A stretch of DNA of 64,000 nucleotides from Campylobacter concisus (GTDB lineage Bacteria > Campylobacterota > Campylobacteria > Campylobacterales > Campylobacteraceae), in contig NZ_CABPVS010000004.1 in assembly GCF_902460845.1 (NCBI RefSeq), positions 1 through 64,000 on the forward strand, written 5' to 3'. Positions 1-8,815 of this stretch are shown piece by piece. Position numbers and translations under genes: made by a program. How positions within the stretch are numbered: the stretch's first letter is position 1; the number at the start of each line of letters is the position of its first letter. The notes beneath the pieces are model-generated. The model searched no databases. It saw only the letters and a program-made list of their open reading frames with translations, and was not told the origin of the DNA.

Positions 1-39
1 TTTTAAATTCTATAACCTAGTTTGTCTACTTTTTAAATT

Positions 40-303
40 TTATAAATTAATAAGCTCATCTAATAGATCTTGTAAAGTAATACTTCTTAAACTATTCTCT
101 AAAGCTTCTTGTGCTTTTAGGAAGTGGTTGGTTAAGAGTCCTTCGATCTTGCTACCGAGCGGGCAGGCTTTAGGTGAGTCAGAGTGGATCTTAAAAAGTT
201 TTTCTTTATTATTTACTGCGTTAAAAATTTGAAGGAGGGTTAGGTGTTGGGGGAGTATTGCTGGCTTGAGATGTAGTGTTTGTGGGGCTGGGGTGTTTAG
301 GCA
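40..303 (-). pseudogene. Rrf2-family regulator, C-terminal fragment
   Basis: The minus strand reads 87 codons plus a TAA stop (40-42) that look like the second half of an Rrf2 regulator: LTLLQIFNAV, then KLFKIH, then a CPLGSKIE segment matching the usual CPVGxxI, then LQDLLDELI at the end. The family is about 130-150 residues with an N-terminal winged helix. That DNA-binding half is absent, and the reading frame is closed upstream by the TGA at 304-306 that ends the next gene. No start codon with a ribosome site is visible, so this is probably a deletion remnant. The family match is from memory of the conserved C-terminal motifs. Confidence 0.7.
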
Positions 304-648
304 TCAAATAGTTATGTCAAGCATATGATGTTCACTAGGCACTATTTCCTCACTATCTGCTATATCGTCCAAATTTTCCTCGTCACTATCTCTTGAATTT
401 TGTTTTTCACTCTCAAACTCACTTGCCTCTTCTTCATTTTTTTGGCGTTCATGTTCCTTTTCAGGGTCTATTTTATAAGACTCCTCCATCGGACGCACCT
501 CTTTGATCTCTTCACTTTGTTGCGAGGCAAGCTCAGCTGCCATTAAAGACTGCATATCAAATCTAGCTTGTTGATTTGCATGCACTTGCGATACTACTGG
601 GGCATTTTGATTTATAAAGTTACTATTTCCTAAAGGTGTTACTGCCAT
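304..648 (-). CDS. Small acidic conserved Campylobacter protein
   Basis: A 114-residue protein with no signal peptide or membrane segment. Residues 1-50 are mixed and Asn/Gln-rich; residues 50-110 are very rich in Glu, Asp and Lys and probably disordered or coiled coil. It starts 2 bases after the stop of the NFACT gene, so the two are surely co-transcribed. I believe a protein of this kind sits beside the NFACT gene in other campylobacters, but I do not know a function. Its TGA stop is directly followed, in frame, by the Rrf2 remnant. Confidence 0.75.
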   Translation of the reverse strand: MAVTPLGNSNFINQNAPVVSQVHANQQARFDMQSLMAAELASQQSEEIKEVRPMEESYKIDPEKEHERQKNEEEASEFESEKQNSRDSDEENLDDIADSEEIVPSEHHMLDITI

Positions 649-650
649 TT

Positions 651-1973
651 TTAGCCTTTATTTATGATGATCGTTTTGTAGTTTGTGTAAGTGACATTTG
701 CGCCGTTTTCACGTTTTAAATTTTCACGCTTAGTATAGTCTACCTCGTATCTGCCAGCTCCCTTTACACTAAATTCCACGCAGAATTTAGCTGCCATTTT
801 TAGCACATCTTCGGGTACCTTGCTCTTATTTGTTTTGATGATAACGTGAGCGCTTGGGGCGTCTTTTAGATGAAGCCAGATGTCATCTTTTTTAGCAAGA
901 TCAAGTAAATTTATATTGCCTTTTTCATTTCTACCAACTAAAATTTTAAATTCTCTAACGTAAAAAATTTCAGCATTTTCACTCACATCTTTTACGTGGC
1001 GTTCTCTTTGTTTTGCCTTGTTTTTTGGGCTTAAAATTTCAAGCTCATAAAGACTATTCGCTTCTTTTAAGAGGGATTTTAATCCTTCAAAAAACTCAAT
1101 CTTTTCGCTTAAATTTCTCTTTTCTATCTCCACGCCAAGGGCTTTTGCTCGAAACTTTTTTGATCTTGTGTAAAATTCATTTGCACTATTTTTTGGTGTA
1201 TCGCTAAGGGTTAATTTTATCTCGTTGCCATCAAAATCTTTCAGGTAAATTTCTCTCTCATAGCCCTTAAAATTTCCCAAATTTGCAAGCAAAAGCGATC
1301 CTAAATTCGCAGATTCCTCACTCTTTCTCATTAGCTCATCTTTGTCTTCAAGTGAGTTTAAAATTTCGCTCATATTATCTATCTTTTTTTGTACGCTTGC
1401 AAGCTTCGCCTCTTTTAAACTAGCTATCCTTGATTCATTTACTCTAGTCGCTTCGCTCTTAAAAAACACCTCAAAGTCAGTTATGGGCTCGCACGGTTTT
1501 TCCTTGATAGTGATAGCTGGAAGCTCTCTTAAAACTTCGCCAGTTTCTATCTTTCGGTAGCTATTATCAATATGTCTTAACGCTTCGATTATTACGTTGT
1601 TTTCATCAGTTATCACGGCGTTTGTAAAGCGGCCAGTAAATTCAAAATAGAGGATGAAATTTTCGCTTTTATATGAGCCACTTTGCGTGCAGGTAAATTT
1701 TAAAATTCTATTGTCTTTTAGGCACTCGACGCTTTTTATATGTGAGGCGTTAAAGCGCTTTTTTAGCACATTATCAAAAGGCGCTTGATAAATTTTTGCT
1801 TCTTTTTGCTCATCGTCTTTATAAATCGCAGAGCTTGATTTATTTAGATCAAAGATGATCTTCTCGCCATTAAATTCGATTAAAATAGCCATATCATTAA
1901 TGCGTTTTGCTTGGTTTATCTTTGTAAAATTTGATAAATAATTTGCTATTTGAACTAAATGTGCGTACTTCAT
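651..1973 (-). CDS. NFACT family protein (RqcH/Rqc2-like, fibronectin-binding family)
   Basis: A 440-residue protein with an N-terminal NFACT-N region, a central charged coiled coil (about 180-330) and a C-terminal NFACT-R (DUF814) domain starting near residue 364 with DIWLHLKDAPSAHVII. Bacterial members (RqcH) bind stalled large ribosomal subunits and recruit tRNA-Ala to tag nascent chains; campylobacter members are often labelled fibronectin/fibrinogen-binding. It lies at the head of a two-gene operon with the small acidic protein. Where RqcH has a conserved Asp-Arg pair, this protein seems to read Asn88-Arg89; that alignment is by eye. C. jejuni has a homologue next to mobA and pldA, which lie about 5 kb away here. 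Confidence 0.85.
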   Translation of the reverse strand: MKYAHLVQIANYLSNFTKINQAKRINDMAILIEFNGEKIIFDLNKSSSAIYKDDEQKEAKIYQAPFDNVLKKRFNASHIKSVECLKDNRILKFTCTQSGSYKSENFILYFEFTGRFTNAVITDENNVIIEALRHIDNSYRKIETGEVLRELPAITIKEKPCEPITDFEVFFKSEATRVNESRIASLKEAKLASVQKKIDNMSEILNSLEDKDELMRKSEESANLGSLLLANLGNFKGYEREIYLKDFDGNEIKLTLSDTPKNSANEFYTRSKKFRAKALGVEIEKRNLSEKIEFFEGLKSLLKEANSLYELEILSPKNKAKQRERHVKDVSENAEIFYVREFKILVGRNEKGNINLLDLAKKDDIWLHLKDAPSAHVIIKTNKSKVPEDVLKMAAKFCVEFSVKGAGRYEVDYTKRENLKRENGANVTYTNYKTIIINKG

Positions 1974-2155
1974 GTAGGGATTATATCAGAAATGTTGCAA
2001 AAATGTTTTAACAAAAGCTTCATCGCTTTTTGTGACAGAATAGTAAAAATCTGTTTTTATGGTCTTGTTTTTAATTTTGAAAATGCTTCATTTGTAATGT
2101 TATTGAAATATAAATTTTTCGTAAATTTTTTCATAAAAATTTAAAATATATTTTT

Positions 2156-2178
2156 ATATAATGATAACTATTTTTATA
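2156..2178 (+). promoter_or_regulatory. Fur box and overlapping -10 of the siderophore receptor gene
   Basis: The segment from 2157 (TATAATGATAACTATTTTT) matches the 19-base Fur consensus at 14 positions by my count. A TATAAT -10-like hexamer (2156-2161) lies within it, so Fur-Fe would block RNA polymerase. It ends about 27 bases before the receptor start codon. Iron repression is the expected logic for a TonB-dependent siderophore receptor. Confidence 0.6.
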
Positions 2179-2205
2179 ATATTAAATTTTTTTAAGGGAT
2201 GATAA

Positions 2206-4323
2206 ATGAATAAATTTCGCATTAGTGCGGTGCTTTGTTTTGCTATTTCTGCTTTAAATGCTGCTGATGTAAGCTTAGATGGCATCAGCATTGAAGATAG
2301 CGCAGACGATGGCTACAGAGCCACAACGAGTGAGGTGGGTAAGACAAATACGCCAATTCTTGAGATCCCGCAGACGGTAAACGTCGTAACCCAGCAGCAG
2401 CTAAAGGATAAAAAGCCGGAGACTCTAGCCGAGAGCCTTCAAAATGTGAGCGGCGTTAGCTACGGAAACACCACGGGTGGCATCTTTGACTCGATCATAA
2501 AGAGAGGCTTTGGCGGCGGACGCGACGGCTCGATCATGCGAAATGGCGTACCCACTAGCGTCATGCATAGCTTTAACAAAACCGTAGAAAGCGTCGAAGT
2601 GCTAAAAGGCCCGGCTAGTTTGCTCTACGGCGCGCAAGAACCTGGCGGCATCATAAATATGGTCACCAAAAAGCCAAAATACGACTTCTCAAACGAAATT
2701 TGGGCGGGTATCGGCAACCGCAACTACTGGAATACAGGCTTTGATACCACAGGACCTATTGCAGAGAGCGGATTTGCGTATAGATTTATATTTGATACGA
2801 TGCAAAAGGACTACTGGAGAGAGTTTGGCGAATATAAAAATGTTCTCTTTGCACCCTCACTTTCGTATAAAGGCGATGATTACCGCATAAATTTGGCTTA
2901 TGCGCACACACGCTCGACCGATCCGATCGACCGAGGCATGTATCTCATTCCAAGCACTGGCAAGCTACTGCCGATAGATAAGAAAAGACGCCTTGACGAG
3001 CCATTTAATAAACTAAAAACAAAGCTTGACACGCTAGATGTAAATTTTGAGAAAAATCTCGGCGAAAACTGGCTGTTAAAGGGCGCTTATGCATTTTCTC
3101 GTTCAAAGCACGAGTACGGACACATCAGGCTAATGAACGTAAATCTAAATAATGGCACGGCAACTAGGCGAAACGAATACTACGACGGATTTATTCACCG
3201 CACACATGCTGGATCACTAAATTTAAACGGCTACGTTAAAACTGGCGAGATAGAGCATAACTTGCTATTTGGTATCGACGCAAAGGAGTACTACCGCTAT
3301 AGACCAGGTGGCCTAAGAGATACGGGCAATCGCCTAAGCATCAACATATATAATCCTATCTATGGAAGAGTAGGGCTACCAACTGCCAGGGAGTCAAGCA
3401 TCCAGTATCAAAAGCTAAAAACTATCGGATTTTACGCACAAGATAGCATAAATTTAACTGAAAACTTAATCTACTCTTTAGGAACTAGGTATGAATACTA
3501 CGACCAAGTAGCTCGTGGCACAACTAGTGGACCAAATAGCACAGATCAGCAAGATGGCAAATTTACGTGGCAAACTGGACTTTTATATCTACTAACGCCT
3601 CAGTGGTCGGTCTATACCAACTACGCACAAAGTTTCAACCCGCAAATGGCGATCAGCGGCGACGATATTGGCGACATAAAGCCTGAAGAGGGCAAAAGCG
3701 TAGAGCTTGGAACTAAATTTCAAAACGATAGTATAACGGCAAGTGCAGCGGTCTTTAACATCAATAAGAAAAACATCATGCGTACCGTAAATAGCGTAAG
3801 TACGCCCGTGGGCGAGGCACGCTCTAGAGGATTTGAGTTTGACTTTAACGGCCGCGTGACGCAAGGGCTAAGCGTGGGCGCTAGCTACGCATATACTAAA
3901 ACCGAGGTGCGCAAGGATAGCGGCGCGTTTGCCGTGCTAGTGGGCAAACCGCTAGAAGCCACGCCGAAACACCAAGCCAGCCTCTTTGCCAACTACGACT
4001 TTAGCCACCTAGGCGCAAAAGGCCTAAGGATCGGCGGCGGAGCGAGGTATTTTGGCTCGTGGTACACCTATTACATGAAGACAGATTTATCTGCAGTACC
4101 AGCGGGAACGGCATTCAAGATGGATAGTGCAGTTGTTTATGATGCTTTCATCAGCTACGATACCAAGATCGCGGGCTACGAGACGAATTTCTCGTTTAAC
4201 GTCAAAAACTTGACCGACAAGCTCTACTATACGTCCTCATCGACCGGCACGCAGGCTAATATCATACCGATACAGCCGGGGTATGCGAGGCAGTTTATGC
4301 TAACAGCTAGCGTTAAATTCTAA
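2206..4323 (+). CDS. TonB-dependent siderophore receptor
   Basis: A 705-residue outer-membrane receptor. Residues 1-20 are a signal peptide ending at LNAA. A plug domain follows, with IPQTVNVVTQQQ and the typical VEVLKGPASLLYGAQEPGGIINMVTKKP region (split here: VEVLKGPASLLYG, about 131-143). The rest is a beta-barrel of about 22 strands ending in the terminal aromatic signature MLTASVKF. This architecture is the FhuA/FpvA-type siderophore subfamily, driven by TonB-ExbBD. The ligand cannot be told; a ferric hydroxamate is plausible. It is a single-gene unit with its own Fur box and terminator. Base composition is patchy: two 60-base stretches at 3841-3960 are 55 and 63 percent GC, against 45 percent at 3361-3420, well above neighbouring genes, which suggests recombination or transfer. 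Confidence 0.93.
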   Translation: MNKFRISAVLCFAISALNAADVSLDGISIEDSADDGYRATTSEVGKTNTPILEIPQTVNVVTQQQLKDKKPETLAESLQNVSGVSYGNTTGGIFDSIIKRGFGGGRDGSIMRNGVPTSVMHSFNKTVESVEVLKGPASLLYGAQEPGGIINMVTKKPKYDFSNEIWAGIGNRNYWNTGFDTTGPIAESGFAYRFIFDTMQKDYWREFGEYKNVLFAPSLSYKGDDYRINLAYAHTRSTDPIDRGMYLIPSTGKLLPIDKKRRLDEPFNKLKTKLDTLDVNFEKNLGENWLLKGAYAFSRSKHEYGHIRLMNVNLNNGTATRRNEYYDGFIHRTHAGSLNLNGYVKTGEIEHNLLFGIDAKEYYRYRPGGLRDTGNRLSINIYNPIYGRVGLPTARESSIQYQKLKTIGFYAQDSINLTENLIYSLGTRYEYYDQVARGTTSGPNSTDQQDGKFTWQTGLLYLLTPQWSVYTNYAQSFNPQMAISGDDIGDIKPEEGKSVELGTKFQNDSITASAAVFNINKKNIMRTVNSVSTPVGEARSRGFEFDFNGRVTQGLSVGASYAYTKTEVRKDSGAFAVLVGKPLEATPKHQASLFANYDFSHLGAKGLRIGGGARYFGSWYTYYMKTDLSAVPAGTAFKMDSAVVYDAFISYDTKIAGYETNFSFNVKNLTDKLYYTSSSTGTQANIIPIQPGYARQFMLTASVKF

Positions 4324-4353
4324 ATTTACTAGGCCTTTTGGCTTAGTAAATTT
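4322..4353 (+). terminator. Rho-independent terminator of the receptor gene
   Basis: A 14-pair stem, AAATTTACTAGGCC with GGCTTAGTAAATTT, has one G-T pair, a TTTT loop and a T-rich tail (tttcttt). It begins inside the receptor stop codon and separates it from leuC. Confidence 0.8.
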
Positions 4354-4405
4354 TCTTTAAATTTAGCAATTTTCGTTAAAATCGCCTAAAATTTAAAGGA
4401 AATTT

Positions 4406-5671
4406 ATGAAACAAACCATCACAGAAAAAATATTTTCAGATCACGTTGGCAAAGAGGTAAGCGCAGGAGAGATCATCGAGAGCAAGATCGATATGATCAT
4501 AGGTAACGACATCACGACGCCTATCTCGATCAAGCAGTTTGAGCGAAGTGGCGCTAAAAAGCTAGCTAACCCAGACGGCTTTGCCATCGTGATGGACCAC
4601 TACATCCCGACAAAGGACATCCTAAGCGCAAATCAAGCCAAAATTTCACGCGAATTTGCCTACAAACACGACCTTAAAAACTACTTCGACGAAAAAGATA
4701 TGGGCATCGAGCACGCGATTTTGCCTGAAAAAGGGCTAGTCATCCCAGGCGACGTCATCATCGGCGCAGACAGCCACACCTGTACGCACGGCGCTCTTGG
4801 AGCGTTTAGCACTGGCATGGGCAGCACCGACCTAGCTTATGCGATGATCACTGGTAAAAACTGGTTTAAAGTGCCTGAGAGCATCAAAGTAGTCTTTAAA
4901 GGCAAGCTTGATAAGCACGTCTATGGCAAGGACCTCATCCTTGAGATCATCCGTCAAATAGGCGTTGATGGTGCACTTTACAAGGCACTTGAGTTTAGTG
5001 GCGAGGTGATAGAGGGCCTTAGCATGGATGATAGATTTTCAATGTGCAACATGGCGATCGAGGCTGGCGCAAAGAGTGGTATCATCGCGGTTGATGAGAT
5101 CACAAAAGAGTTTTTAAAAGATAAAAATTTACGTGATAAACCAAAATTTTTCTACTCAGACGAGGGTGCAAAATACGACAAAATTTTAGAGATAGATGTG
5201 ACTAATCTTGATCCAGTTATCGCATATCCATTTTTGCCAAGCAACGGCAAGAGCGTAAGACAAGCGGTTCGTGACGATTTAGCCATTGATCAAGCATTTA
5301 TCGGTTCATGCACAAATGGCCGTCTAAGCGACCTACGTATCGCAGCACAAATTTTAAAAGGCAAAAAAGTAGCTCGCAAGACAAGGCTCATAATCACCCC
5401 AGCGACGCAAAAGATCGCAAGAGCTGCCGAGAAAGAGGGCTTAATCGACATTTTCATCGAAGCAGGAGCAGTTGTGAGTAACCCAACATGTGGCGCTTGT
5501 CTTGGCGGATATATGGGAATTTTAGGTGCAAATGAGCGCTGTATCTCAACAACAAATAGAAATTTCGTAGGCCGTATGGGCGATAGAACGAGTGAAATTT
5601 ATCTAGCCAACTCAGCAGTTGTAGCAGCCTCAGCCATAGCAGGTAAAATCGCCGATCCAAGGGACTTATAG
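4406..5671 (+). CDS. leuC: 3-isopropylmalate dehydratase large subunit
   Basis: A 421-residue aconitase-superfamily protein that isomerises 2- and 3-isopropylmalate in leucine synthesis. The cluster ligands are visible: Cys302 in GSCTNGR and Cys362/Cys365 in NPTCGACLGG. The DSHTCTHGALG substrate motif is at about 122-132. Length fits the archaeal-type LeuC/HacA family rather than the 465-residue enterobacterial form. The ribosome site AAAGGAAATTT precedes the ATG. No leuD, leuA or leuB follows in the window, so the small subunit must be elsewhere or the gene is separately transcribed. The related homoaconitase activity cannot be excluded by sequence alone. Confidence 0.9.
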   Translation: MKQTITEKIFSDHVGKEVSAGEIIESKIDMIIGNDITTPISIKQFERSGAKKLANPDGFAIVMDHYIPTKDILSANQAKISREFAYKHDLKNYFDEKDMGIEHAILPEKGLVIPGDVIIGADSHTCTHGALGAFSTGMGSTDLAYAMITGKNWFKVPESIKVVFKGKLDKHVYGKDLILEIIRQIGVDGALYKALEFSGEVIEGLSMDDRFSMCNMAIEAGAKSGIIAVDEITKEFLKDKNLRDKPKFFYSDEGAKYDKILEIDVTNLDPVIAYPFLPSNGKSVRQAVRDDLAIDQAFIGSCTNGRLSDLRIAAQILKGKKVARKTRLIITPATQKIARAAEKEGLIDIFIEAGAVVSNPTCGACLGGYMGILGANERCISTTNRNFVGRMGDRTSEIYLANSAVVAASAIAGKIADPRDL

Positions 5672-6137
5672 GCGTTAGCTTTTAAGTATCTTTGAATGAG
5701 TTAGAAATTTTCACACTTCGATAAACTAGATGTTTTATCCTGTGTGAAAAGTTTCGTCACAACATCCAAATCTATCTTGGAATCTTGCCACCCGATTTGT
5801 TTATATAATTAAATAAATTTTGAAAGCGCCTCGTATCGCGAGTGTTTTTAACGGAGCTAATAAAAATTTAGCTCAATAGACTAAATTGTCTTATCTTTGC
5901 TAAATTTTTACGTAGCTTCTGCTTGTAGTTGCGACCGCAAGGGGCACAAAGTCCTTAACCCATCTCACGATACTTTGCCTTACGTTTTTGACAAGATTTG
6001 ACAAATTTTTATGAAATTTTTATTTCAATATCTAGTTTTATTTGTGAAATATTAAAGAAATTTGAAAGTATTTGTATGGATTAATTTAACCGGTAAATCC
6101 CGCTATTTTTTGCAAATTTACCGGCTTTATTAGCGTA
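5672..6137. other. Intergenic region, 466 bases
   Basis: No convincing gene on either strand. It contains an inverted repeat TTTTCACAC (5708-5716) with GTGTGAAAA (5742-5750), possibly the leuC terminator although no T-run follows. A GC-richer patch lies around 5930-5990 and an AT-rich tract follows. The terminator-like hairpin of the next gene lies at 6090-6124. Confidence 0.6.
6090..6124 (-). terminator. Terminator of the SemiSWEET gene
   Basis: A 9-base perfect stem, CCGGTAAAT (6090-6098) with ATTTACCGG (6116-6124), lies just after the stop codon of the minus-strand gene and is followed on that strand by TTAAATTAAT. Confidence 0.65.
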
Positions 6138-6395
6138 TTAAAACGCTGTTATAGTTGCCAAAAGACCAAAGATTATGCCTGGAAAGTTTGCGGCAGAAAG
6201 TGGATAGTCTTTTTTAGCTTTTAATAGGCCGTAACTTGTCCAGATTGTGCAGTTTAGCGCAGCCGCTAGTGGCTGTATAAAAGGCGTCTTGTTACCGTCA
6301 AGGTTACCCATTATTTGTGGGATGTATGAAAAGTACATAACAACTGATAGGCATGTGCCAATCCAGCCTAAAATTTGTAGATTTTTTTCGCTCAT
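6138..6395 (-). CDS. SemiSWEET-type small sugar transporter
   Basis: An 85-residue protein with three membrane segments (about 7-27, 40-58, 65-85) and the PQ-loop SYIPQIMGNL in the first helix. Bacterial SemiSWEETs work as homodimers of such three-helix units and move sugars passively across the inner membrane. The TIWTSYGLLK stretch in helix 2 is typical of the family. It is monocistronic, with a ribosome site (AAGGAG) before the ATG. The substrate is unknown; since campylobacters mostly lack glycolysis of imported sugars, another small solute is possible. Confidence 0.82.
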   Translation of the reverse strand: MSEKNLQILGWIGTCLSVVMYFSYIPQIMGNLDGNKTPFIQPLAAALNCTIWTSYGLLKAKKDYPLSAANFPGIIFGLLATITAF

Positions 6396-6521
6396 TGCTT
6401 CTCCTTAAAATAAAAGCGACATTATATCTTTTTAATCGTAGCAAGCAAATGGAAAAATAGCCATGATTTTTACTGCGATTAAGATGGTTTTAGTAAAATT
6501 GAGCATTTTAAAAGGATAAAA

Positions 6522-7010
6522 ATGCCAGATATAGTATATGACAAAGCAAAATGGCACTGGGGTGCGAAAGATGCGCCGACTGATATACCGCATGAAAATG
6601 GTGCGACACACATTGCATTTTTCTTTCGCTGGTGCATGGAACACAAATTTTATTCAAAGGAATTTGCGGCAGATTTTGCGGACGATATAGCACAGATGGA
6701 CGAAAATTTTAACTATCGTCAGTATCTTTTTGACGCTATGGACGGCGTACTTGGAAGCGCGGAGCTAAATACTGCTGGTAAAGCCTTTGCAAAAGCTTAC
6801 TATACTACTGATCGGACAAAATTTGCCAAAATATATGGTTGGTATTTGCAGGATTATACGGATTTTGTTTCGAAAAAATTTGGTGAAAAATACTTTGATA
6901 ACGCCTATTTTTATATAGAAAACTCACAAGAAAACTATGCCTTGATCAAAGCTATCATTGATCGTCGCTATGAGGAATTTTTAACAATGAAAAGGGCAAA
7001 GCAGGCTTAA
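6522..7010 (+). CDS. Uncharacterised DUF7832-like soluble protein
   Basis: A 162-residue cytoplasmic protein, no signal peptide. The opening DKAKWHWGAKDAP and GATHIAFFFRWCMEHKF resemble the family (DUF7832 as I recall it) in which a YDDASWHYGG...GATHIGMFLAW block leads the protein; members are scattered in Gram-negatives, some near secretion or toxin genes. The remainder is alpha-helical by composition and ends in a basic tail. It stands alone between SemiSWEET and mobA. Function unknown. Confidence 0.75.
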   Translation: MPDIVYDKAKWHWGAKDAPTDIPHENGATHIAFFFRWCMEHKFYSKEFAADFADDIAQMDENFNYRQYLFDAMDGVLGSAELNTAGKAFAKAYYTTDRTKFAKIYGWYLQDYTDFVSKKFGEKYFDNAYFYIENSQENYALIKAIIDRRYEEFLTMKRAKQA

Positions 7011-7115
7011 AATTTTAAAAGTAGCATAAACAAAAATAAGTTTTTATCGCATATTTTTGGTAGATCAAAGCCGCTTTTAGCTAAATTTAGCCTCATAACT
7101 TTCTTAAGGGAAAAG

Positions 7116-7691
7116 ATGCAAACTTGCGTGATTTTAGCAGGTGGCAAAAGCTCGCGTATGGGGCAAGATAAGACACTTTTGCCATTTGGTGGTTTTAAGA
7201 CGCTTACTCATTATGAGGTTGCGAAATTTAGCAAAGCTTTTGACGAAGTTTATGTAAGCTCAAAATTTGAGAAATTTAGCCCGCCACTAAAGCTTATAAA
7301 AGATGAAAATAGCAATAACTATTCGCCAATGCTCGCACTTTACTCCATTCTTAAAAATTTTGATCATAGCATTTTTGTGATACCAGCTGATATGCCATTT
7401 TTTGATCTTTCTAGCCTTAAAGAGCTTGTTAAATTTAAAGATGAATTTGATATGGTTGTGGCTAGTGATAATGAGCACATTCACTCGCTTTGTGGTTTTT
7501 TTAGCCCAGGGCTTGCCACTTTGGCTCATGAGTTTTATTTAAAAAATGAGCATAAAATCGGACTTTTGAGAAAAAGCTGTAAATGCAAAGTCGTAAATTT
7601 TAAAGATAGTGAGCAGTTTTTTAATGTAAATTTCCCTGACGAATACGAAATGGCAAAGAAAATCCAAGAAAAGAAGATAGATGATGAGTAA
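7116..7691 (+). CDS. mobA: Molybdenum cofactor guanylyltransferase
   Basis: A 191-residue nucleotidyltransferase that attaches GMP to molybdopterin to give the dinucleotide cofactor used by formate dehydrogenase and other oxidoreductases. The GTP-binding signature LAGGKSSRMGQDK is at residues 7-19; the PADMPFFD metal-binding motif is near residue 90. The gene overlaps pldA by 11 bases, so translation is probably coupled. The same mobA-pldA pair is known in C. jejuni. Confidence 0.9.
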   Translation: MQTCVILAGGKSSRMGQDKTLLPFGGFKTLTHYEVAKFSKAFDEVYVSSKFEKFSPPLKLIKDENSNNYSPMLALYSILKNFDHSIFVIPADMPFFDLSSLKELVKFKDEFDMVVASDNEHIHSLCGFFSPGLATLAHEFYLKNEHKIGLLRKSCKCKVVNFKDSEQFFNVNFPDEYEMAKKIQEKKIDDE

Positions 7692-8649
7692 AATTTTATT
7701 GTTTTTAAGCCTTAGTCTTAGTTTTTTGATGGCAAGTGGGCTAGATGATTTTAAAAGAGCACAAGAGCTGGAGCAAAGTGGCGACATAAAGGCTGCGATG
7801 CAAATTTATAAAGAGCTAGCCAAAAGCTCTTTAAACGAGCAAAGCGTGATACAAAATGTGCAAGAGAGTGAGCCAGCGCCAAGAGAGGCGAAGCTAAAGC
7901 AAGCCGATCTTTTAAGAGAAGATAAAAGTGGTAAAAATTTACAAAATGCACTTGGTATCGAGCTTTATAAATTTAACTACCTTTTGCCAGTAACTTATGC
8001 TAAAAATGTGCCAGATGATGAGCGAAAAAGCGTTGAAACTAAGTTTCAAATAAGCCTTGCAAAGCCGTTGTTTTATGACCTATTTGGGCTTAGAGAGAGC
8101 CTTGTAGCAGCCTACACGCAGACATCTTGGTGGCAGATAACAAGAACTTCAGCGCCATTTCGTGAAACGAACTATCAGCCAGAAATTTTTCTAAATTTTG
8201 CTTTGCCAAAATATTTGGATCAAATAGGTGTTAAAAACCTAAAATTTGGACTTTTGCATGAGTCAAATGGACGAGATGGTAGCAATTCAAGAAGCTGGAA
8301 TAGAGCTTATGTGCAAAGTGATTTTGTTTTTGGCAAGCTTAGCATTTCGCCAAGAGCTTGGATGGTAGTGGGCAATAAGGGCGATAATAAAGATATATTA
8401 AAATACATAGGACACGGCGATGTAAGGCTTAGCTACAACCTTAATGATCACATTTTTAGCCTAATGCTAAGAAATAACTTACATTTTGATAAAACAAATA
8501 AAGGTGCTGCTGAAATTTCATATATGTTTCCTATCTTCTCAACAGGAGTTTATGGCTATTTGCAGTATTTTACGGGATATGGCGAGAGTTTGATTGATTA
8601 TAATAGGCATACCGATAAATTTGGTCTTGGTTTTGTTATTTTAAAATAA
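7681..8649 (+). CDS. pldA: Outer membrane phospholipase A1
   Basis: A 322-residue protein with a signal peptide (1-19). OMPLA hydrolyses phospholipids misplaced in the outer leaflet. The catalytic residues are clear: His193 and Ser195 in LLHESNGRDG and Asn207 in SRSWNRAY, spaced exactly as E. coli His142, Ser144 and Asn156. About 50 extra residues at the N terminus (22-75) look like one helical TPR-like hairpin not present in the E. coli enzyme. The beta-barrel ends in the aromatic-containing FGLGFVILK. The start overlaps the end of mobA. Confidence 0.92.
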   Translation: MMSKILLFLSLSLSFLMASGLDDFKRAQELEQSGDIKAAMQIYKELAKSSLNEQSVIQNVQESEPAPREAKLKQADLLREDKSGKNLQNALGIELYKFNYLLPVTYAKNVPDDERKSVETKFQISLAKPLFYDLFGLRESLVAAYTQTSWWQITRTSAPFRETNYQPEIFLNFALPKYLDQIGVKNLKFGLLHESNGRDGSNSRSWNRAYVQSDFVFGKLSISPRAWMVVGNKGDNKDILKYIGHGDVRLSYNLNDHIFSLMLRNNLHFDKTNKGAAEISYMFPIFSTGVYGYLQYFTGYGESLIDYNRHTDKFGLGFVILK

Positions 8650-8815
8650 GCTAAGAATTTTAAGCTTATAAAATGGCTAAATTTAGGCAAATAATTATAA
8701 ATTTATTCAAATATGTCAAAAAAATTTAATTAATCAAAAAACTTAAAAATATTAGAAAAAATACAAGCAAATTTTGCTAAAATCTTAAGCAAAATCTCAG
8801 AGCAAAGGAGTTTTT

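Noticed and set aside
303-306. TGA between the 114-residue gene and the in-frame Rrf2 fragment read as selenocysteine
   Set aside because: selC is present, but no hairpin follows the TGA, and the two halves belong to unrelated proteins; it is a plain stop before a remnant.
3592-3864. Minus-strand open frame inside the siderophore receptor
   Set aside because: Lies wholly within the receptor gene, which has clear barrel and plug motifs.
5920-5990. Possible fourth copy of the hairpin repeat
   Set aside because: GCGACCGCAAGGGGCACAAAG has similar composition, but the pairing arms and the ACGTTAGA box of the family are missing.
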